Shown one piece after another: positions 45,674 to 58,168 of a stretch of 64,000 bases of DNA. Under the pieces are notes generated by a model that made no database searches, had not been told where the DNA came from, and saw only the letters and a program-made list of their open reading frames with translations. Source of the stretch: Dacryopinax spathularia (taxonomy: Eukaryota > Basidiomycota > Dacrymycetes > Dacrymycetales > Dacrymycetaceae); assembly GCA_037974965.1 (NCBI GenBank), contig JBBPFI010000002.1, forward strand, positions 2,418,001 through 2,482,000, written 5' to 3'. A program made the position numbers and the translations under genes. The number at the start of each line of letters is the position of its first letter. Positions within the stretch are counted from its first letter, which is position 1.

Positions 45674-46184
45674 GTTGGGGTCGAGCAGTGAGATCCGGGA
45701 GCGTGGAAGGGACGTCAGGTGCTCTGGGACTTTATAGGACCCATCGAAAGGTTATAAGAGCCAGGAAGTTCCCTCCGTCAGGGGCACAGGATACGGGGTT
45801 GATGGCGCTATCGTGGGTGGTGCCTTGAAAGCGCTCGCGAGCATATGGTACCATGTGGTGCATGCATCATTTGGGACAGGTAGGAGATAACGCGAACCAA
45901 CACGAAGGAGTGGATAAGAATAGCGAGTTCATGAAATGAATGATAGGGCAGCACCGCCGATGATATGCCTCCTTGCCGTGGGCGCCATATCCAGATCGAG
46001 CGGTCTTATTGCTGAGGGCATTGTGGAGTGGCTTCTGAGACCGGAAGATAAGAAACCGCGGGACAGGCTACGATGTTTGCTCTTGTCTGAGAGGGGACAT
46101 CAGTGCCATAATAGGCGGATTCGTATGGGTCCGTGTACCCACCACTGCTCCCGACTTATCAGCGTTGCTCCCGCCAGCTCCCGC
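45674..46184. other. Intergenic, permease B promoter
   Basis: 511 bases with no supported gene. Overlapping frames on both strands have no splice or motif support. Confidence 0.35.
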
Positions 46185-46842
46185 TCAGTCCTTTGTTGGG
46201 AAGTTGACTGGCTTGGCGGGCTTCTCGTCATTCGCATGCTCTCCGGCTATCACCAGGACCATATTGCGAGAACCGGTGCTGGACCCTGGCAAGGCACAGC
46301 TCGGTTGCCTGGTCGTACGCCTATGGAAGGAAGAAAGACGAACTCGGACCATGTTGACAGTGCACTGCCAATCGACATTCCTTCCAACCCCGCCTCCAAC
46401 AAAAAATCCGCGCTCGCGATAAGGTCTGTGATGGCGCTGCCCGAGCCGTAGCGGTCCGAGTTGAAGTTTCTTGGCACTGCCTAACCAGCTAGGAGTGGTT
46501 ACCATCGTTATCAATGATGCATAGCAGGTTCTGGAGGCAATGGTTGACAGGATCCCACGGTACTTTTCTCGTCCGACGCCACTGAAGAGCCAATGATTCA
46601 GACTGTTCTCGAGCGATTCCGGCGGAAATCGGTGACCATTCAGATGTCGTAGTTGATCGGCACATTGCGGCAGATTCGGGAGCATTGGGTGTGCGGGGCA
46701 GCTCTCGGGAGATGGGATGCGCCGGCACACGAGGAGATAAGGACTCTGGGGAGTCTATTTGACGTGCTCCCAGCCTTCGCGGACTGCGGGTCGCGATAGC
46801 AAACTGGACCCTGACAGCCGTCGATGTTGATGACGTCATCAA
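46185..46842 (-). CDS. Possible orphan gene, weak
   Basis: Not recognised. Two protein-like segments lie on the minus strand: about 46490-46730 ('LENSLNHWLFSGVGREKYRG' then 'ILSTIASRTCYASL') and about 46260-46470 ('DRYGSGSAITDLIASADFLL' then 'EAGLEGMSIGSAL'), separated by a possible short intron near 46480. No domain is recognised and the exon model is not established. It may be a decaying gene fragment. Confidence 0.25.
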
Positions 46843-47666
46843 GTCATTTTCGCTTTGTCGTCCCCTACCTCAGCGACGTTCGAAATGAAAGCTGGACTGG
46901 TTAAAAGGCAAAGTCGATAGGTGCAGTCCACTTCAAAAGAACAGCCCCACTTCTTCGGAACTTCATGACGTTCATGGAGAGGTGAGCGCGGTCGTAGAGT
47001 GGCCCCAAAAATCGACAGCTCGCTTTCGGGTGCGGACCTTGCCCTGTTTATACGAGCTCAGTACGGTTCCCCATTGGCGAAACCACGTCAAGTTGGCCCA
47101 GACACCTGAGGATGGAGACGCACTTTGCTAAGAAATGACGACGCGGACAAGCGTGCAAGTCCTCTGTGGCGTGTAACGTTCCCTAACAAGATTTTTGCTG
47201 AGTGCTGTCGATTCGAAGTTTAAAGTCCGCCAGCTCATTCACTGAGGCTACAGTTCAAAGTGCTTTGCTTCAACAGCGATAGTGATAGAATCAAAGAAGC
47301 CCCCATTTCAGAAGTTAGACTAGGGCAGAAGAGCGGAAGGACAGAAGAGCACCAAAAGATGAACAAGGATGAGGCCGGCGTCAGAATAACCGCGGCATCA
47401 ATTTTGGCCGATGAACGTGCGATCGGCTGATCCCCTGTTCCCCGACGCGTCACTCCGCGTAGCCTCCTTTCCGTTGGTTCAACTTCCACATCCTCCTCTC
47501 TCGCGACCATCTAGCTCTGCTAACTTACTTGATCGCTCTGGGATTGCCTGGATACTGTTCCAAGTCATTGTCGTTATTGGGATCTGCGGAAGTTTGTGGA
47601 CGGTGGAAGGGCGCTTCTTGGTGCTGAAACAGAGATCGAGTCATCGTCCTCCTGCTACCACGAACG
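46843..47666. other. Intergenic upstream of the sphingomyelinase-like gene
   Basis: 824 bases, moderately AT-rich, no gene or repeat recognised. Confidence 0.35.
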
Positions 47667-49718
47667 ATGCGAGCTGCTTTTCTCGGCTTTCTCGCATTCT
47701 CAGCGCCTGTCTTGTTGGCGTTTGACCTAAGGGGCCAGGATCAAGTACCATTTTCTGCACTTGAAGGGGAGCATGCCGAGGTAAAGAACTGCTATGATCC
47801 TTCGAAAGGTCGTTAATGCTGTGTTAGGGGTTGCTGGACCATGCGGCGGGGATCGAAGTCGATGCGCCTAAGAGGGGACCATTAGACCCACCGAAGATCT
47901 CTTGCTTGGAGTGCAAGCTGATAGTGCAGTCGCTCAAGGTAAATCTCCCTATATGCATCGGAGCAATGGCGAACTGACTATGCAACACCAGACAGCAAAC
48001 GGCGTTTCTCCGGAAAATGCCATGCGCGTTGCAGCGACGCTCTGTCCGCGCTTCGGGATCGCCGACAAGGACGTCTGTGCCGGAGCGATCAACCTGTATG
48101 GCCCGCATGTGACGCAAATCCTACCCCAGATCGACCCATTCGGGTACTCTGGAACCCTGGGTTGCGCAACGATCATCCATGCCTGCCCGTATCCCGATCC
48201 GCCAGAAGACGAAGAGGAAATTTTCCTTCCTCCTCCATCGACCCACCTTCCTCCTCCAAGGAGAAGAAACAGCAGCCTGGAGCCTCTCACTGTCGTCCAT
48301 CTCTCTGACTGGCACTTCGATCCGGGCTATATCGCTGGTTCGGAGGTACATTGCACGAAACCACTTTGCTGTCGAGGCTGGAACGAGACTTCCGACGGCG
48401 AACAGCAGGAAGCCTCCTTCCCAGCTCCAAGCTGGGGCGCATATACGTGCGATGTTCCGCAAAAGCTTGCGGTACATATGCTGGCGAATGTCGAGAACCT
48501 CCTCGGGAAGAACCCAGATTTCGCCATCTTCACCGGTGATGTCCCACCTCACGACGTTTGGGCCACGACGGAGAACGGTACCATTCTTGCGGAGACGACA
48601 GCGTTCAAGACGATGCGTAAGTACCTAAACGCTCCGGTCTTCCCGACTATCGGGAACCACGAGACAAGCCCGAGCGACCTGTTCCAACCCGAAAGTATCG
48701 CCGATCCACCAGAAAACCAGTGGCTCTTCGATGGGTTGACAAACAAGAGTTGGTATGGCTGGCTTAGCCCGAAAGAGCTTGACTACGCCCGGACACACCG
48801 CGGAAGATACGCGACCCGACCAGTGGAGGGATTGAAAATCATCAGCCTCAACACGTACGTTTCTCAGATATATGCATTTCCAACCATTCATTTTGTTGCA
48901 GGAACGACTGCTACGCGCAGAACTATTGGCTCTTCGCCGATACCTCCGAGTTGGATCCGAACGGCCAACTCGCCTGGCTCGTCGCCGAGCTCGCAGATTC
49001 CGAAAGCCGCGGCGAGCGCGTGTGGATTATCTCGCATATTCCACCCGGCTTGCCAGACTGTTTCCGTAGCTGGAGCGAGTCACACAACAAGATCGTCCAG
49101 CGGTACTGGAGGACGATTGCAGGCGTCTTCTCTGGGCATACGCATCGGTGGGTTTCATTTACATACTCATTCGACGTTGAGCTTACAATGTCGGATAGGG
49201 ACGAATTCAAGCTCTTCTACGCCAACGAGAGCAAGACCGTCGGCTCGGCCATCGCGGTCAACTGGGTCGGACCCTCCGTCACCCCATTCACGCAACTCAA
49301 CCCCGGCTGGCGCGCATACACCGTCGATCCGGTTACATTCGAAGTGCTTGATTCCAGGACATACATCACCGACCTCTCCCAAGCTGCAGAGCTCGACCTA
49401 GCGGGCGAAGAGCCCGAATGGGTAGAAGAATACTCCGCTCGGGAGTACTTGCCCGACTGGCCTGCGGACGAGCCGCTGAATGCTACGTTCTGGGCGAAAG
49501 TGGTTGAGCGGTTCGAGGAAGACGACGAGGTTTTCCAACGATATTTCCTTCATAGGGGCAAGGGAGGGCCGAGCGGGAGAGTGGCGTGCGATGCGGACTG
49601 TAAGGCAAGGCTGTTGCAGGGCATCAGAGCTGGGTCGAGCAAGGATGTGGATGCGAAAGCTACGGGAGGAGATGAGGTCTGGGCTAGGGATCTGTGTGGG
49701 CTGCATGCGCATCATTAG
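47667..49718 (+). CDS. Acid sphingomyelinase-like phosphodiesterase, secreted
   Basis: Predicted extracellular or lysosomal/vacuolar zinc phosphodiesterase. It starts with a signal peptide ('MRAAFLGFLAFSAPVLLAFD'). A saposin-B domain with paired Cys follows ('ISCLECKLIVQSLK', 'AATLCPRFGIADKDVC'), then a Pro-rich hinge and a calcineurin-type metallophosphatase: 'VVHLSDWHFDPGY', 'FAIFTGDVPPHDVW', 'TIGNHETSP', 'WIISHIPPG', 'GVFSGHTHR'. These supply the metal-binding Asp, His and Asn residues. The C-terminal region has further Cys ('CDADCKARLL'). Five or so introns. Substrate (sphingomyelin or another phosphodiester) cannot be proved; fungi often lack sphingomyelin. Confidence 0.92.
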
Positions 49719-50092
49719 CGCTCGCCTGGCTTTCCGCGAAGGGAGAAAGGAACGAAGGGGTTGAAGGATCTGGATTCGTTCACTATGCAAGCACGCAGGC
49801 AATGTATCATATGCTATCATCAACTTATGCAATCATCACGTACGCGCCGTAATGATCATCTTATGTAACCATCATTTTGCCGTGAAAACATTCTCCGGGT
49901 ACTTACATTCCAATGGTCATTCTTGACTTATTGTCGGCCCATCAATCACGCTCATTATCGTTGCTTCGCGAAATCGTATCTCAGAATCACACACAGTGCC
50001 CATACAGATTATTCATTTTCTATCCATACAGGGGGCGCGCCTATACAGTACCCGCATTCGCATCTGCATCTCTTTCACACATCCAAACCCAC
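49719..50092. other. Intergenic between convergent genes
   Basis: 374 bases, 3' ends of the sphingomyelinase-like and Vip1-like genes. Nothing else seen. Confidence 0.4.
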
Positions 50093-51065
50093 TCATACCT
50101 TCATCGTCGTCGGAGTGGTGGTATCGACACCGCTCACCGTTGCGGGCTCAGCAATCGGCGCATCAGCAGTCGAAGAAGACGGCGTGGTCGTCTTATGCGA
50201 CTCGGCGATCCGCTTCGCCTCCTCGTGGATGTCGAGCACCTGCTTAGTCGTGCTCGTGTAGAACTCGTGCACCTTCTTGCCCCAAGGAGAAGAGATCGCC
50301 TTGGTATAATAGTCGGTCGCGACCTTGCTCAGCGCGTGCTTCTCGTCCACTTCGCGCGCTTTCGCGGCACCGGCATCGACGTACGTCTGTACTTGGCCAG
50401 AGATGGTCTTGTCGTGTCCGACGAGACGCTCGCCGAGGTTGTGGTCGAGCGAGCGGATGTAGGACAGGAAGCGGGAGGAGATGCCTTGCTTAGCTGTTGG
50501 ACACACACCAACAAGTCAGTCACCTCATCTCGCCTTGACCTCAAGAAAACACCCACCGTCAATGTCGATCGCGCGCTGCAAAATCTGGTCGGAGAGAATG
50601 TATCCCTTTGCCAGATACTCAGCCGCGATCCCTGCACGAGGCTTATCCTCCTGCGAGATCGGTCCGCCCGACTCAGCAGCCGCAGCTGCGGCGGCAGCGT
50701 GCCCGACCGGGTCCTCATGTACCTCGTCGCTCGAGACGACGATGTGGGCACCGTCGAGCGTGCCGCCGTTCAGCATGAGCGCGGTCTTGGCCGCTGAGAC
50801 CTTCTCGAAGGAGATCTTGGCGCTGTCGCCGGATTTCTCGATGGAGGTGATCCTACGCGACGGGGAGGTGCGGGTCAGTAGACTGTTTGAGAGAGGAAGG
50901 AGGGAGATGGGGGACGTACTTGCCGCAGAAGGAGAAGAAGTCGTGCAGCGCCTGCTCCGTCGTCGTCGGGGAGAGGTTGGAAACCTATATGCGTCCTCTA
51001 TCAGCATCTCACCCTCGCACTAAGCAGCAGTAAGGGGAACGCACGTTAACAGAGTAAGTCGACAT
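50093..51065 (-). CDS. Vip1-like RRM protein
   Basis: RNA-recognition-motif protein of the fungal Vip1 family (function unclear; reported homologues are linked to stress and cytoskeleton). The start 'MSTYSVN' leads to the RRM: 'VSNLSPTTTEQALHDFFSFC', 'GKITSIEKSGDSAKISFE', 'AKTALMLNGGTLDGAHIVV'. Then an Ala-rich stretch and the family block 'RAGIAAEYLAKGYILSDQIL' then 'QRAIDIDG', followed by an amphipathic helical region ('SRFLSYIRSLDHNLGERL') and a Thr/Ser-rich tail. Four or five exons. The RRM lacks strong aromatic RNP residues in RNP1, so RNA binding is uncertain. Confidence 0.85.
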
Positions 51066-51993
51066 CGTGTTCGTTTGTGTTATCGTTCAGTAGAGGTAGT
51101 AGAGGTAGTAACAGTAGAAGTAGCAGGTAGTCGTATCAGCAGTAGGTGATGGCTGTGAACAGAGAAGAAGAGATTTAAGTACCCGACCCTACTCGCACGA
51201 AGCTAGATGTATGCGCTTCCCCTGCGCTGCGCCCCCATCCCGCCTCTGCTTGTTCCCTTGTGCTCCCCCTCACGCTCAAGTCTGCGGGTGGATGAGCCCC
51301 TGCGGGTCGAGGCGGGTCCTGTACTCCGATGATGGGACCCTGACGTCATGTCATCATCCCGCAAACGGCATGTGATTTCCGTCACTTATCCCCTAGTGGG
51401 GAGAGGGAGGGACTGCGGATCACGGAACTCTGCCGGAGGGCCGTGGTACTCTCCAGAAGGGGTCCCATATCGGGCAACGGAGCGGGAGCCAGTCTGTTCT
51501 TGGGCTGGGGCGAGCTTCGGTGCAACAACATGCATGATATTTCCCTGCGAGTTGTTCCCTCCAGAAGGGAAGGGAAGAAAATCGATCACATGAAATAAAG
51601 GTCAAGGTGAGAGAGGAGGGTGCAAGGTGAGAGAGGAGGGTGCGCGGCTATCTGCAGTAAAACAACGGATTGTTCCAGAGCTACAGCGTCAGCAGGACAG
51701 TGAAGTTGGTTTGGATCGAAGGGCGGTAGGGAGCGCAATGGTGCAAAAACAAAAGCACCTGTGCGAAAACGACTAGCTATGCAAAGCGACGTGAATTTTG
51801 GACTGGTCCGCCTGTCCGATCCCTGATTGGAGGGAGGAACGGGCGGTGGGTATCAGTGAAGCAACAAGTATAAGGGTATGCGAAGGGTGGGATGCAAGGA
51901 ACTTGAAATGACAGAATAATAGGGGTCTAACCTCGGGCCCGGAAAGAAACAGAAAGCAAGCGGGGAGAAGGGATTACCATTTTAGGCGTGCGC
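51066..51993. other. Intergenic, Vip1-like promoter and mucin-like 3' region
   Basis: 928 bases. It contains a 20-base tandem repeat (51604-51643). No gene seen. Confidence 0.4.
51604..51643. repeat. Tandem repeat, 20-base unit, two copies
   Basis: The unit AAGGTGAGAGAGGAGGGTGC occurs twice in direct succession without mismatch. Confidence 0.85.
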
Positions 51994-54900
51994 CTACCAA
52001 TCCATGGTGGATTGACGCAAGATCGGCTGCGATATTTGGTTTGTGGCTACGGGGCTCGTGCGCCGGCCACCACGCTGCTGTTGCTGATGCTCGTGCAGTG
52101 GATCTACGGATCGCGTCGATGAGGGATCCATGTAGCCCCGGAGCGAGTCCTCAGCGAAGAAGAACGATCGGCGGCGTTCTTGCATCTCCGGGCTTGGTGT
52201 GTTGCGTTCAGGTGCATAGACGGCAGCGACACCAGCTCCGATGGGCGATGCGGCGCTAGATGCGATGGAGTCCGCTGCCAGCTGCTGATGGGCGCGCTCT
52301 TGACGGCGCTTGTACCACCTGCGGCCGAAGTACAGCCCAGCCAGCAGGAGGATGCCTCCGACTGCAGTGACGACGCCGATAATCGCGTCCCTACGCTTGG
52401 TATTGTCCGTCGACGTTGAGCCGGAAACGGTCGCACTCCCTGATGGTGCTGTTGACAGCGCTGTGACTGGGAAGGCAGGGTCGATGAACTCTGCCAGCTG
52501 ATGCGCAACTCCCGTTGAAGAATAGTAGAGCGGCGAGTTCTTCGTCTGCACCTGCGCTTGGAGATACTCGACATAGTCGTCCGGAATGTAAGCCAGGTAG
52601 ACCGTAAGCAGCTCGTTGACGTCGCCGTTGTAGCTTGCGGGCTGGTAGGCTTCGAGTGAGACGGTCTGGACTTGGCTGGAGTCGATCCCGAGAGCGTTGG
52701 CGAGCAGCACAGGGCAGAAAGCGAACAGCTGACTGGCGGATTCGACGTTCCCGACCACGAAGACCCAGTTGAGCTGGGGCTGGAAGAGCAGCGAGATGAG
52801 CGACATGCCCGCCTCGGTTGAGCCGTTCGCGTCTGTGCCGGGGATGCTGTTCTGGCTACCGGCGGTGCCAGGAGGCAGGATCTTGGCTGGGATGGCACTA
52901 GGGAAGGGCGAGGCTGCTGGGGTACCGGAAGTCTGGGTCAGCGTAGTAGGTAGCGCATCCGGATCCGTCTGGGTAGGTGAGGCGGTGATGGTCGGCGACG
53001 GGATGGACGAGAACAAGAGAGTGGTGACACTGATGACCCCGCTAAACTGGGAGAGCGGCGCATCCTGCGCCGTCGACAGGCTCGTTGGTTGAGAGACAGA
53101 AGCGACTACGCTCGTGCCCGGGAAGATCGAGTTGAGCGCAGGCGAGAATGAAGGTGTCACGCTGCCAGCGGTCACCGCTCCAGTGGAAGCGGCAGCCAGG
53201 CTAGGCGCAGTGAACGTCGCCGGAGCGGTGTCGGATGGGCTGAGCAGGTTGGCGCTCGCGCTCCCTGTAGGTGTAGGCTGGGTGTTCGTATCTACGACAT
53301 TCGTATCCGTTGGTGAGCCCGTGCTGCCGAGCAGGATACTGGTGATCTCACCGACTGCGCTGCTGACATCGCCCAGGGCACTCGTGAGGTCACCGAAGGC
53401 ACTGCTGAGAGGCGCTGCGGGTCCGCTCGTGCTGGCGGGTGTGTCTGGAGAGCTGGTGGGATTGCCCAAAGCGCTGGTCGCATCGCCGAGGACGCTGGTC
53501 GCGTCGCTAACGATGCTGCCCACGACGCTTGTCACGCCACCAAGCAAGGAGGACACGCCGCACCCTATGCCGCCAAGTCCGTCACAGGTGTCAGTCGAAG
53601 CAGGAAGGGTGGTGTCGGTCGGCTGCGACGGAGGAGCAGTATCTGTGACTGTCGGGCTAGCACCCAGGATGCTGCCAACATCACTAGTCACGCCGCCGAG
53701 GACGCTGGTGAGCCCTCCAACCAGGCTGCTCGCTGCTGTGCCCACGCCTCCTAGGACTGAGGACACGCCACAGCCAACGCCTCCCAGGACGCCATCACAA
53801 TCGTCTGAAGATGAAGTAGGGGGAGGAGCGGGCGCGGTGTCGGTTGGCGAAGTCGGACTGTCTGGCGCCGAGGTGGGACTACCACCGAGTACGCTACCCA
53901 GATCGCTGGTCACTCCTCCCAGGAGGCTTGTTGCGCCTCCAACCACATCACTCGCTGCAGAACCAACGCCTCCTAGAACGGACGAAACACCACAGCCGAT
54001 GCCGCCCAGCACACTGTCGCACCCATCGGACGATGTCGGAGCGGCAGGCGGAGCAGTTGTAGGCGGAGCAGGAGCGGTATCGGTTGGTGAAGTCGGTGCA
54101 TCTGGGCTGCTTGTAGGACTGCCACGGAGGAGGTCGCTTGTAACGCCCCCCACAAGGGAAGTCAGGCCGCCAACGACATCGCTGGCGGCCGTACCGACAC
54201 CGCCGAGAGCAGAAGTCAGGCCGCAGCCCACAGCACCAAGGACACCACCGCAATCATCGGCGGATGAGGTGGGCGTTGCAGGCGGAGCAGTGGTAGGCGG
54301 AGGTGATGGAGCAGAATCTGTAGGGGACGTAGGCGGCGGCGGAGGCGTCGTATCCGTTGGCGAACTGCCCGCGCTGGTGTCGGTGGGGGAAGAGTCAGCA
54401 GTGCTGGTCGGGCTGCCTCCCAGAAGGTTGCCAAGATCGGTGGTCAGGCCGCCCACGACATCACTCGCTGCTGTACCGACCCCTCCAAGGAGCGAAGAGA
54501 CACCGCAACCGAGATCGCCGAGGATCCCATCGCAACCGTCAGCGGAGGAACTCGGCACAGCAGTCGTACCTGGGTCAGCAGAGGTTGGTGTGGTCGGCGG
54601 CGGAGCGGAAGTAGACGGAGTGGAAGTAGGCGAAGTGGAAGTGGGTGCGTTCGTATCGCTTGACGTTGGAGCGTCGGTGGAGCTGGTAGGAGAAGAGGTA
54701 TCGCTCGTTTGGGACGTAGTGTCGGACGTTGAAGTAGGCGTCGACGTGTCGGACGTGGCTGAGCTAGTCGCAGTCGATGTCGGAGAGGAGGTACCCGGTC
54801 CTTGAGGGTTCGTCAAATCCGCAACTGTATCGCCCAGATTTCCACCGAGGTCGCCAACGGTTTTACCAAGGTCGCCCAGGAGGTCACCAACAGCTGCGAA

Positions 54901-55671
54901 TTAGTCAACATATGCTCATTGTACAGAAGTTCAACAGGCGTACTTTGGCCAAGGTCTCCAATAAGGTCCCTCCTCCCGAATGGGTGGGTCAAGCCAGCCA
55001 ACGTATCGCCCACGTCGGCGCCCAGATCAGCAACAGTCTTGCCCACGTCACCCAAGAGTCCTCCAATAGCTATATGCACCGTCAGAACATATCCGACACT
55101 CCAAGCACAGACGACGCACTCTGTCCCAGGTCATCATCCAAGCTCCTCGAGAAAGGATGGGTGAGGTCGACGAGGTCCTCTCCCACATTCTTCCCAAGAT
55201 CAGCAGCCGTTTTCCCTAAGTCGCCCAGAGCACCACCAACAGCTGCAAACCATTTAGAATGACAGCATATATGCTAGTGAAAATTACGCACTTTGGCCTA
55301 GATCGTCCAGGATATCCCGGTTTGTAAGACCGGCGAGTGTGTCTCCGACGTTCTCACCGAGGTCAGCGACGGTCTTCCCTAGGTCGCCGAGCACGCCTCC
55401 GACAGCTGTATCCGGTTTTCTCAGCATATATGCGCCTAACTTGCAAGGGAAACGCACTCTGCCCGAGATCATCCAACAAATCTCCCCTCTCGTTCCATCT
55501 CCGCTCAGCCCGAGCATGGCTTAGGTTGTCGAGCTGCGCCCGACCGTGCAGCGATCGTCGTGCATGCGAGTGCGTAAACGAAGAGTGGGTGCCGTGTGCC
55601 GCTACTACAGGTGCTGAGAGGGCTGAGGCGGAAAGGAATCCAAGAAGCAGGAACGTGGTCGAGGTGCGCAT
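51994..55671 (-). CDS. Mucin-like single-pass membrane protein with exon-sized repeats (Msb2-like)
   Basis: Five exons (descending): 55458-55671, 55292-55405, 55120-55242, 54944-55069, 51994-54893; 3477 nt, 1158 residues. A signal peptide ('MRTSTTFLLLGFLSASALSA') is followed by four 'GDLGKTVADLG' type repeats; exons 2-4 each encode one, and all four introns are phase 1. A Ser/Thr/Pro-rich domain follows, interspersed with about six repeats of 'GCGVSSLLGGVGTAASDVVG' type, each with a Cys pair. Beyond it, 'NWVFVVGNVESASQLFAF' to 'SPLYYSSTGVAHQLAEFIDP' resembles the conserved extracellular block of fungal signalling mucins. A membrane helix ('IIGVVTAVGGILLLAGLYFG') and a basic cytoplasmic tail finish the protein. 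Msb2-like osmo/surface sensor is my best guess. Confidence 0.72.
53480..54560 (-). repeat. Coding tandem repeats in the mucin-like gene
   Basis: About six imperfect copies of a 45-60 codon unit ('CDGVLGGVGCGVSSVLGGVG' then 'TAASDVVGGLTS...') separated by Ser/Thr/Pro linkers of varying length. Copies have diverged but keep the Cys pair and Gly spacing. Confidence 0.8.
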
Positions 55672-56816
55672 CGTTGGTGTGTCGTCTGGTGAGCTGATGG
55701 ATCAGAGTTCCGCAGGAGTTGCTGTTTCGGCCAAGGATTTTGGAAAAGAGACAGGAAGTTGTAATGAGCGACAGTGAGTTGGCGAGTGGGCCGTCAAGGC
55801 AGGTATAGCAGAGGGTTTAGAGAAAAGCAAGCAAGTAACCAGGAGTGTTGCGGCGTTGTAGCCAGCAAGCGAGTGCGAGAGAGCGTGGGTAGGAGAGAGT
55901 GTCGAAACAAATGAATGGGCGTGACAGGTTGCAGGCTTTTGGGCGAGCAGTGTCACTCGTGTCCTGCCTCTTGCTCTAAGCTAGAGGTGGATGATGTACA
56001 AGTGGGTTCTTTTCAGGGAAGAGAGGAGAGAGGGGAGAGGGGAGGAGGAGGAAGAAGGGGAGGGGAGGGCAGCGCCCAGCTTGTTGATGGAAGGAGGAGA
56101 GACTGTGAGAGGGAGGGACGGCGACGGAAGCGGCGACGGCTGGAACGGGACGTCGCTAGGGACGCGCGCGGTGCGCGGTGTGCTGCTGTGTCCAGGCGCG
56201 CAGGTTCCAGGGACTGGAATGTCTGCTTCCAACCCCTTTGGTAAACCCTCACGGAGGCACTTGAAGGGCCAGGCCAGGTTCGAAAGAGAAGGCAAAGAAG
56301 CGCGATTCGCGGTGATTCAGATGGCAAACGAGGGTTCTCCTCGAGAATTCTTCGGGCGGAGGTTGGCACAATCGTCATCTCAAACAGACAACAGAGAACA
56401 AAACAAAATGGGCAGGCAGCGATGATGCCGCAGGGGCCGCTGTTTACTGGTGATCATGATGGTATTCATGACAAGGAACAAGACCAGCACAATCAGACTG
56501 ATTTCGCCTTTCTGGGCGATTAGCGGCGATCCCGCTCTTCGCGTATGAAACACGTAGGCGCACAAGCTCATAGCGACCGAGCCTATAAAACATCTCGCCT
56601 CGCTCGCTTGCGACTCCTTCGTGGTGATCGAGGCGAGACGGCACGAGACTAAGTGATCGTGATGAACGCAGGGCCAGGAGGGCAGAACCAGCTTCTAGTC
56701 ATCAGCTGAGAGATCGCATGTAGTACCATTGCATATCATATCAGCCTATGGGACAACATTGCAACACCAGCGCCGAAATCCGCCCTCGTCATCATCACCG
56801 ACACGTAGCGAGTAGA
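55672..56816. other. Intergenic, mucin-like promoter, with polypurine tract
   Basis: 1145 bases. A near-pure GA tract runs from about 56015 to 56069. No gene recognised; it lies far upstream of the mucin-like gene and downstream of uL23. Confidence 0.45.
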
Positions 56817-57416
56817 TTAGATGAAGCCAATCTGGGTGAGTGTCAGGAAATTGACTGCGAAAACGAGATCGGAGACACGCACCTTGTTAGCAACATCCAG
56901 AGCATCGTGGTCAGCCGTCAGCCTGACATATGCCTTCTTCTTCCCGTCGGGCCTGATCAGGGTGTTGATCTTAGCAGCCTGGACATCGTACAGCTCCTTA
57001 ACAGCAGCCTTGATCTGCTTCTTGTTCGCACGGAGGTCAACAAGGAAGACAAGGGTGTTGTGCTCCTCAATCTTCTTCATTGCACTCTCAGTGTTGACAG
57101 GGCTGACAATGGTCCGGTGGGCATCCATCCGTGGGGCATGGGGGATGCTCTTGCGGGGGTAGAGGGGCTTCTTGGGCAGGCGGAGCGTCTTTGGCCGGCG
57201 GAAGGTGACGGACGTCCGGATCTTCCTCTCCTTCTTCCCGTTGGTGCCGACAAGAGCGGCCTTGCGGGCCGACTGGGCGGTCGACACCTTCTTGGCGGCG
57301 GCGCCTGAATATCCGTTAGCAGGTTGTTATAGCTGGTGGGCGCGACTATGCTCACCCTTGGTCTTGCCCGCCGTCTTTGCCGTCTTGGGCTTTTCCGTCT
57401 TCTGGGTGGTGGACAT
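56817..57416 (-). CDS. 60S ribosomal protein L23a/L25 (uL23)
   Basis: Large-subunit protein at the peptide exit, docking site for SRP. The start '[20 protein letters not shown]' (57416) joins across an intron to '[20 protein letters not shown]'. Family blocks are '[20 protein letters not shown]', '[20 protein letters not shown]', '[20 protein letters not shown]' and '[20 protein letters not shown]'. A last small exon gives 'ANKIGFI' and the stop at 56817-56819. A GTGAGT donor near 57661 and a TGTAG acceptor four bases before the ATG suggest a leader intron of about 240 nt. Confidence 0.96.
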
Positions 57417-58168
57417 GTCTACAGCAAGAACAACACGGTCAGAACCGCCACCCAAATCATCCCAACAAAGCATAGGAGAGCGCATGCGGCTCTGAGATGC
57501 TCGATCCTCAGCCCTCTTCATCCATCCGTCCTCGGATACATCCACCCTCTACCGGCCGCATCCACCTCTCCCTCTCCTCCTCATCACCTCCAACACCTCC
57601 TCCATCCATCCCAGAGCATCCCAGCGCCGCACGCGCTCGAAAACAAAAGCAATAACTCACCGGTAGGAAGACGGTGTTGTCGATGTCGAGTAGGGAGGCC
57701 GGGACGAGGACCAGGGTTTGGCAGACGACGAGCACGAGCGGAGGCAAAATTTGGGAGATTGATGCCGGAGGCGAGTTCGGCTTCGGCGTTATGCGAAAGC
57801 GCTGAAGATGCCCGCGTTGGTTGCGTGGTTGTCTGTTCATCTTTCCTACCACTGAGCGTACATCTGGAATGATGCTGTATCTATGCACCTCTGTCAGTTC
57901 TCTGTTCTGTATCTTGCAACCAGACTCCGCGATTCCTGGATTAGGTCTGGCGCCCAAATAAGGCAAATGCCGAATCGAGCTCTCGTATTACTTGACTCCT
58001 TTCTGTCAGGAACTTCTGTGCACATCGAAACCTGTAACGCATCGGACGTCTACGCCATCGCTCCAATTCCATTGGAACGCGTCATTCATCCCCTTGCCAA
58101 ACAATGATGGTAAATTCTCATCAGCACACTTCGGCATCGCTACAACTGCCCGCCCCGGAGCCCGCCTT
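57417..58168. other. uL23 leader region with probable 5'-UTR intron
   Basis: 752 bases. The part next to uL23 behaves as a leader intron (about 57419-57661). A short hydrophobic frame (57660-57840, ending 'SLLDIDNTVFLP') precedes its donor and may only be leader sequence. Nothing else supported. Confidence 0.4.

Noticed and set aside
53114-54805. 563-codon plus-strand frame
   Set aside because: Antisense to the Ser/Thr/Pro-rich repeats of the mucin-like gene; repetitive GC-rich coding DNA keeps the opposite strand open.
57508-57966. 152-codon minus-strand frame with a hydrophobic segment
   Set aside because: The stretch ends at a GTGAGT donor whose acceptor lies four bases before the uL23 start, so it is more likely leader sequence than a separate membrane protein.
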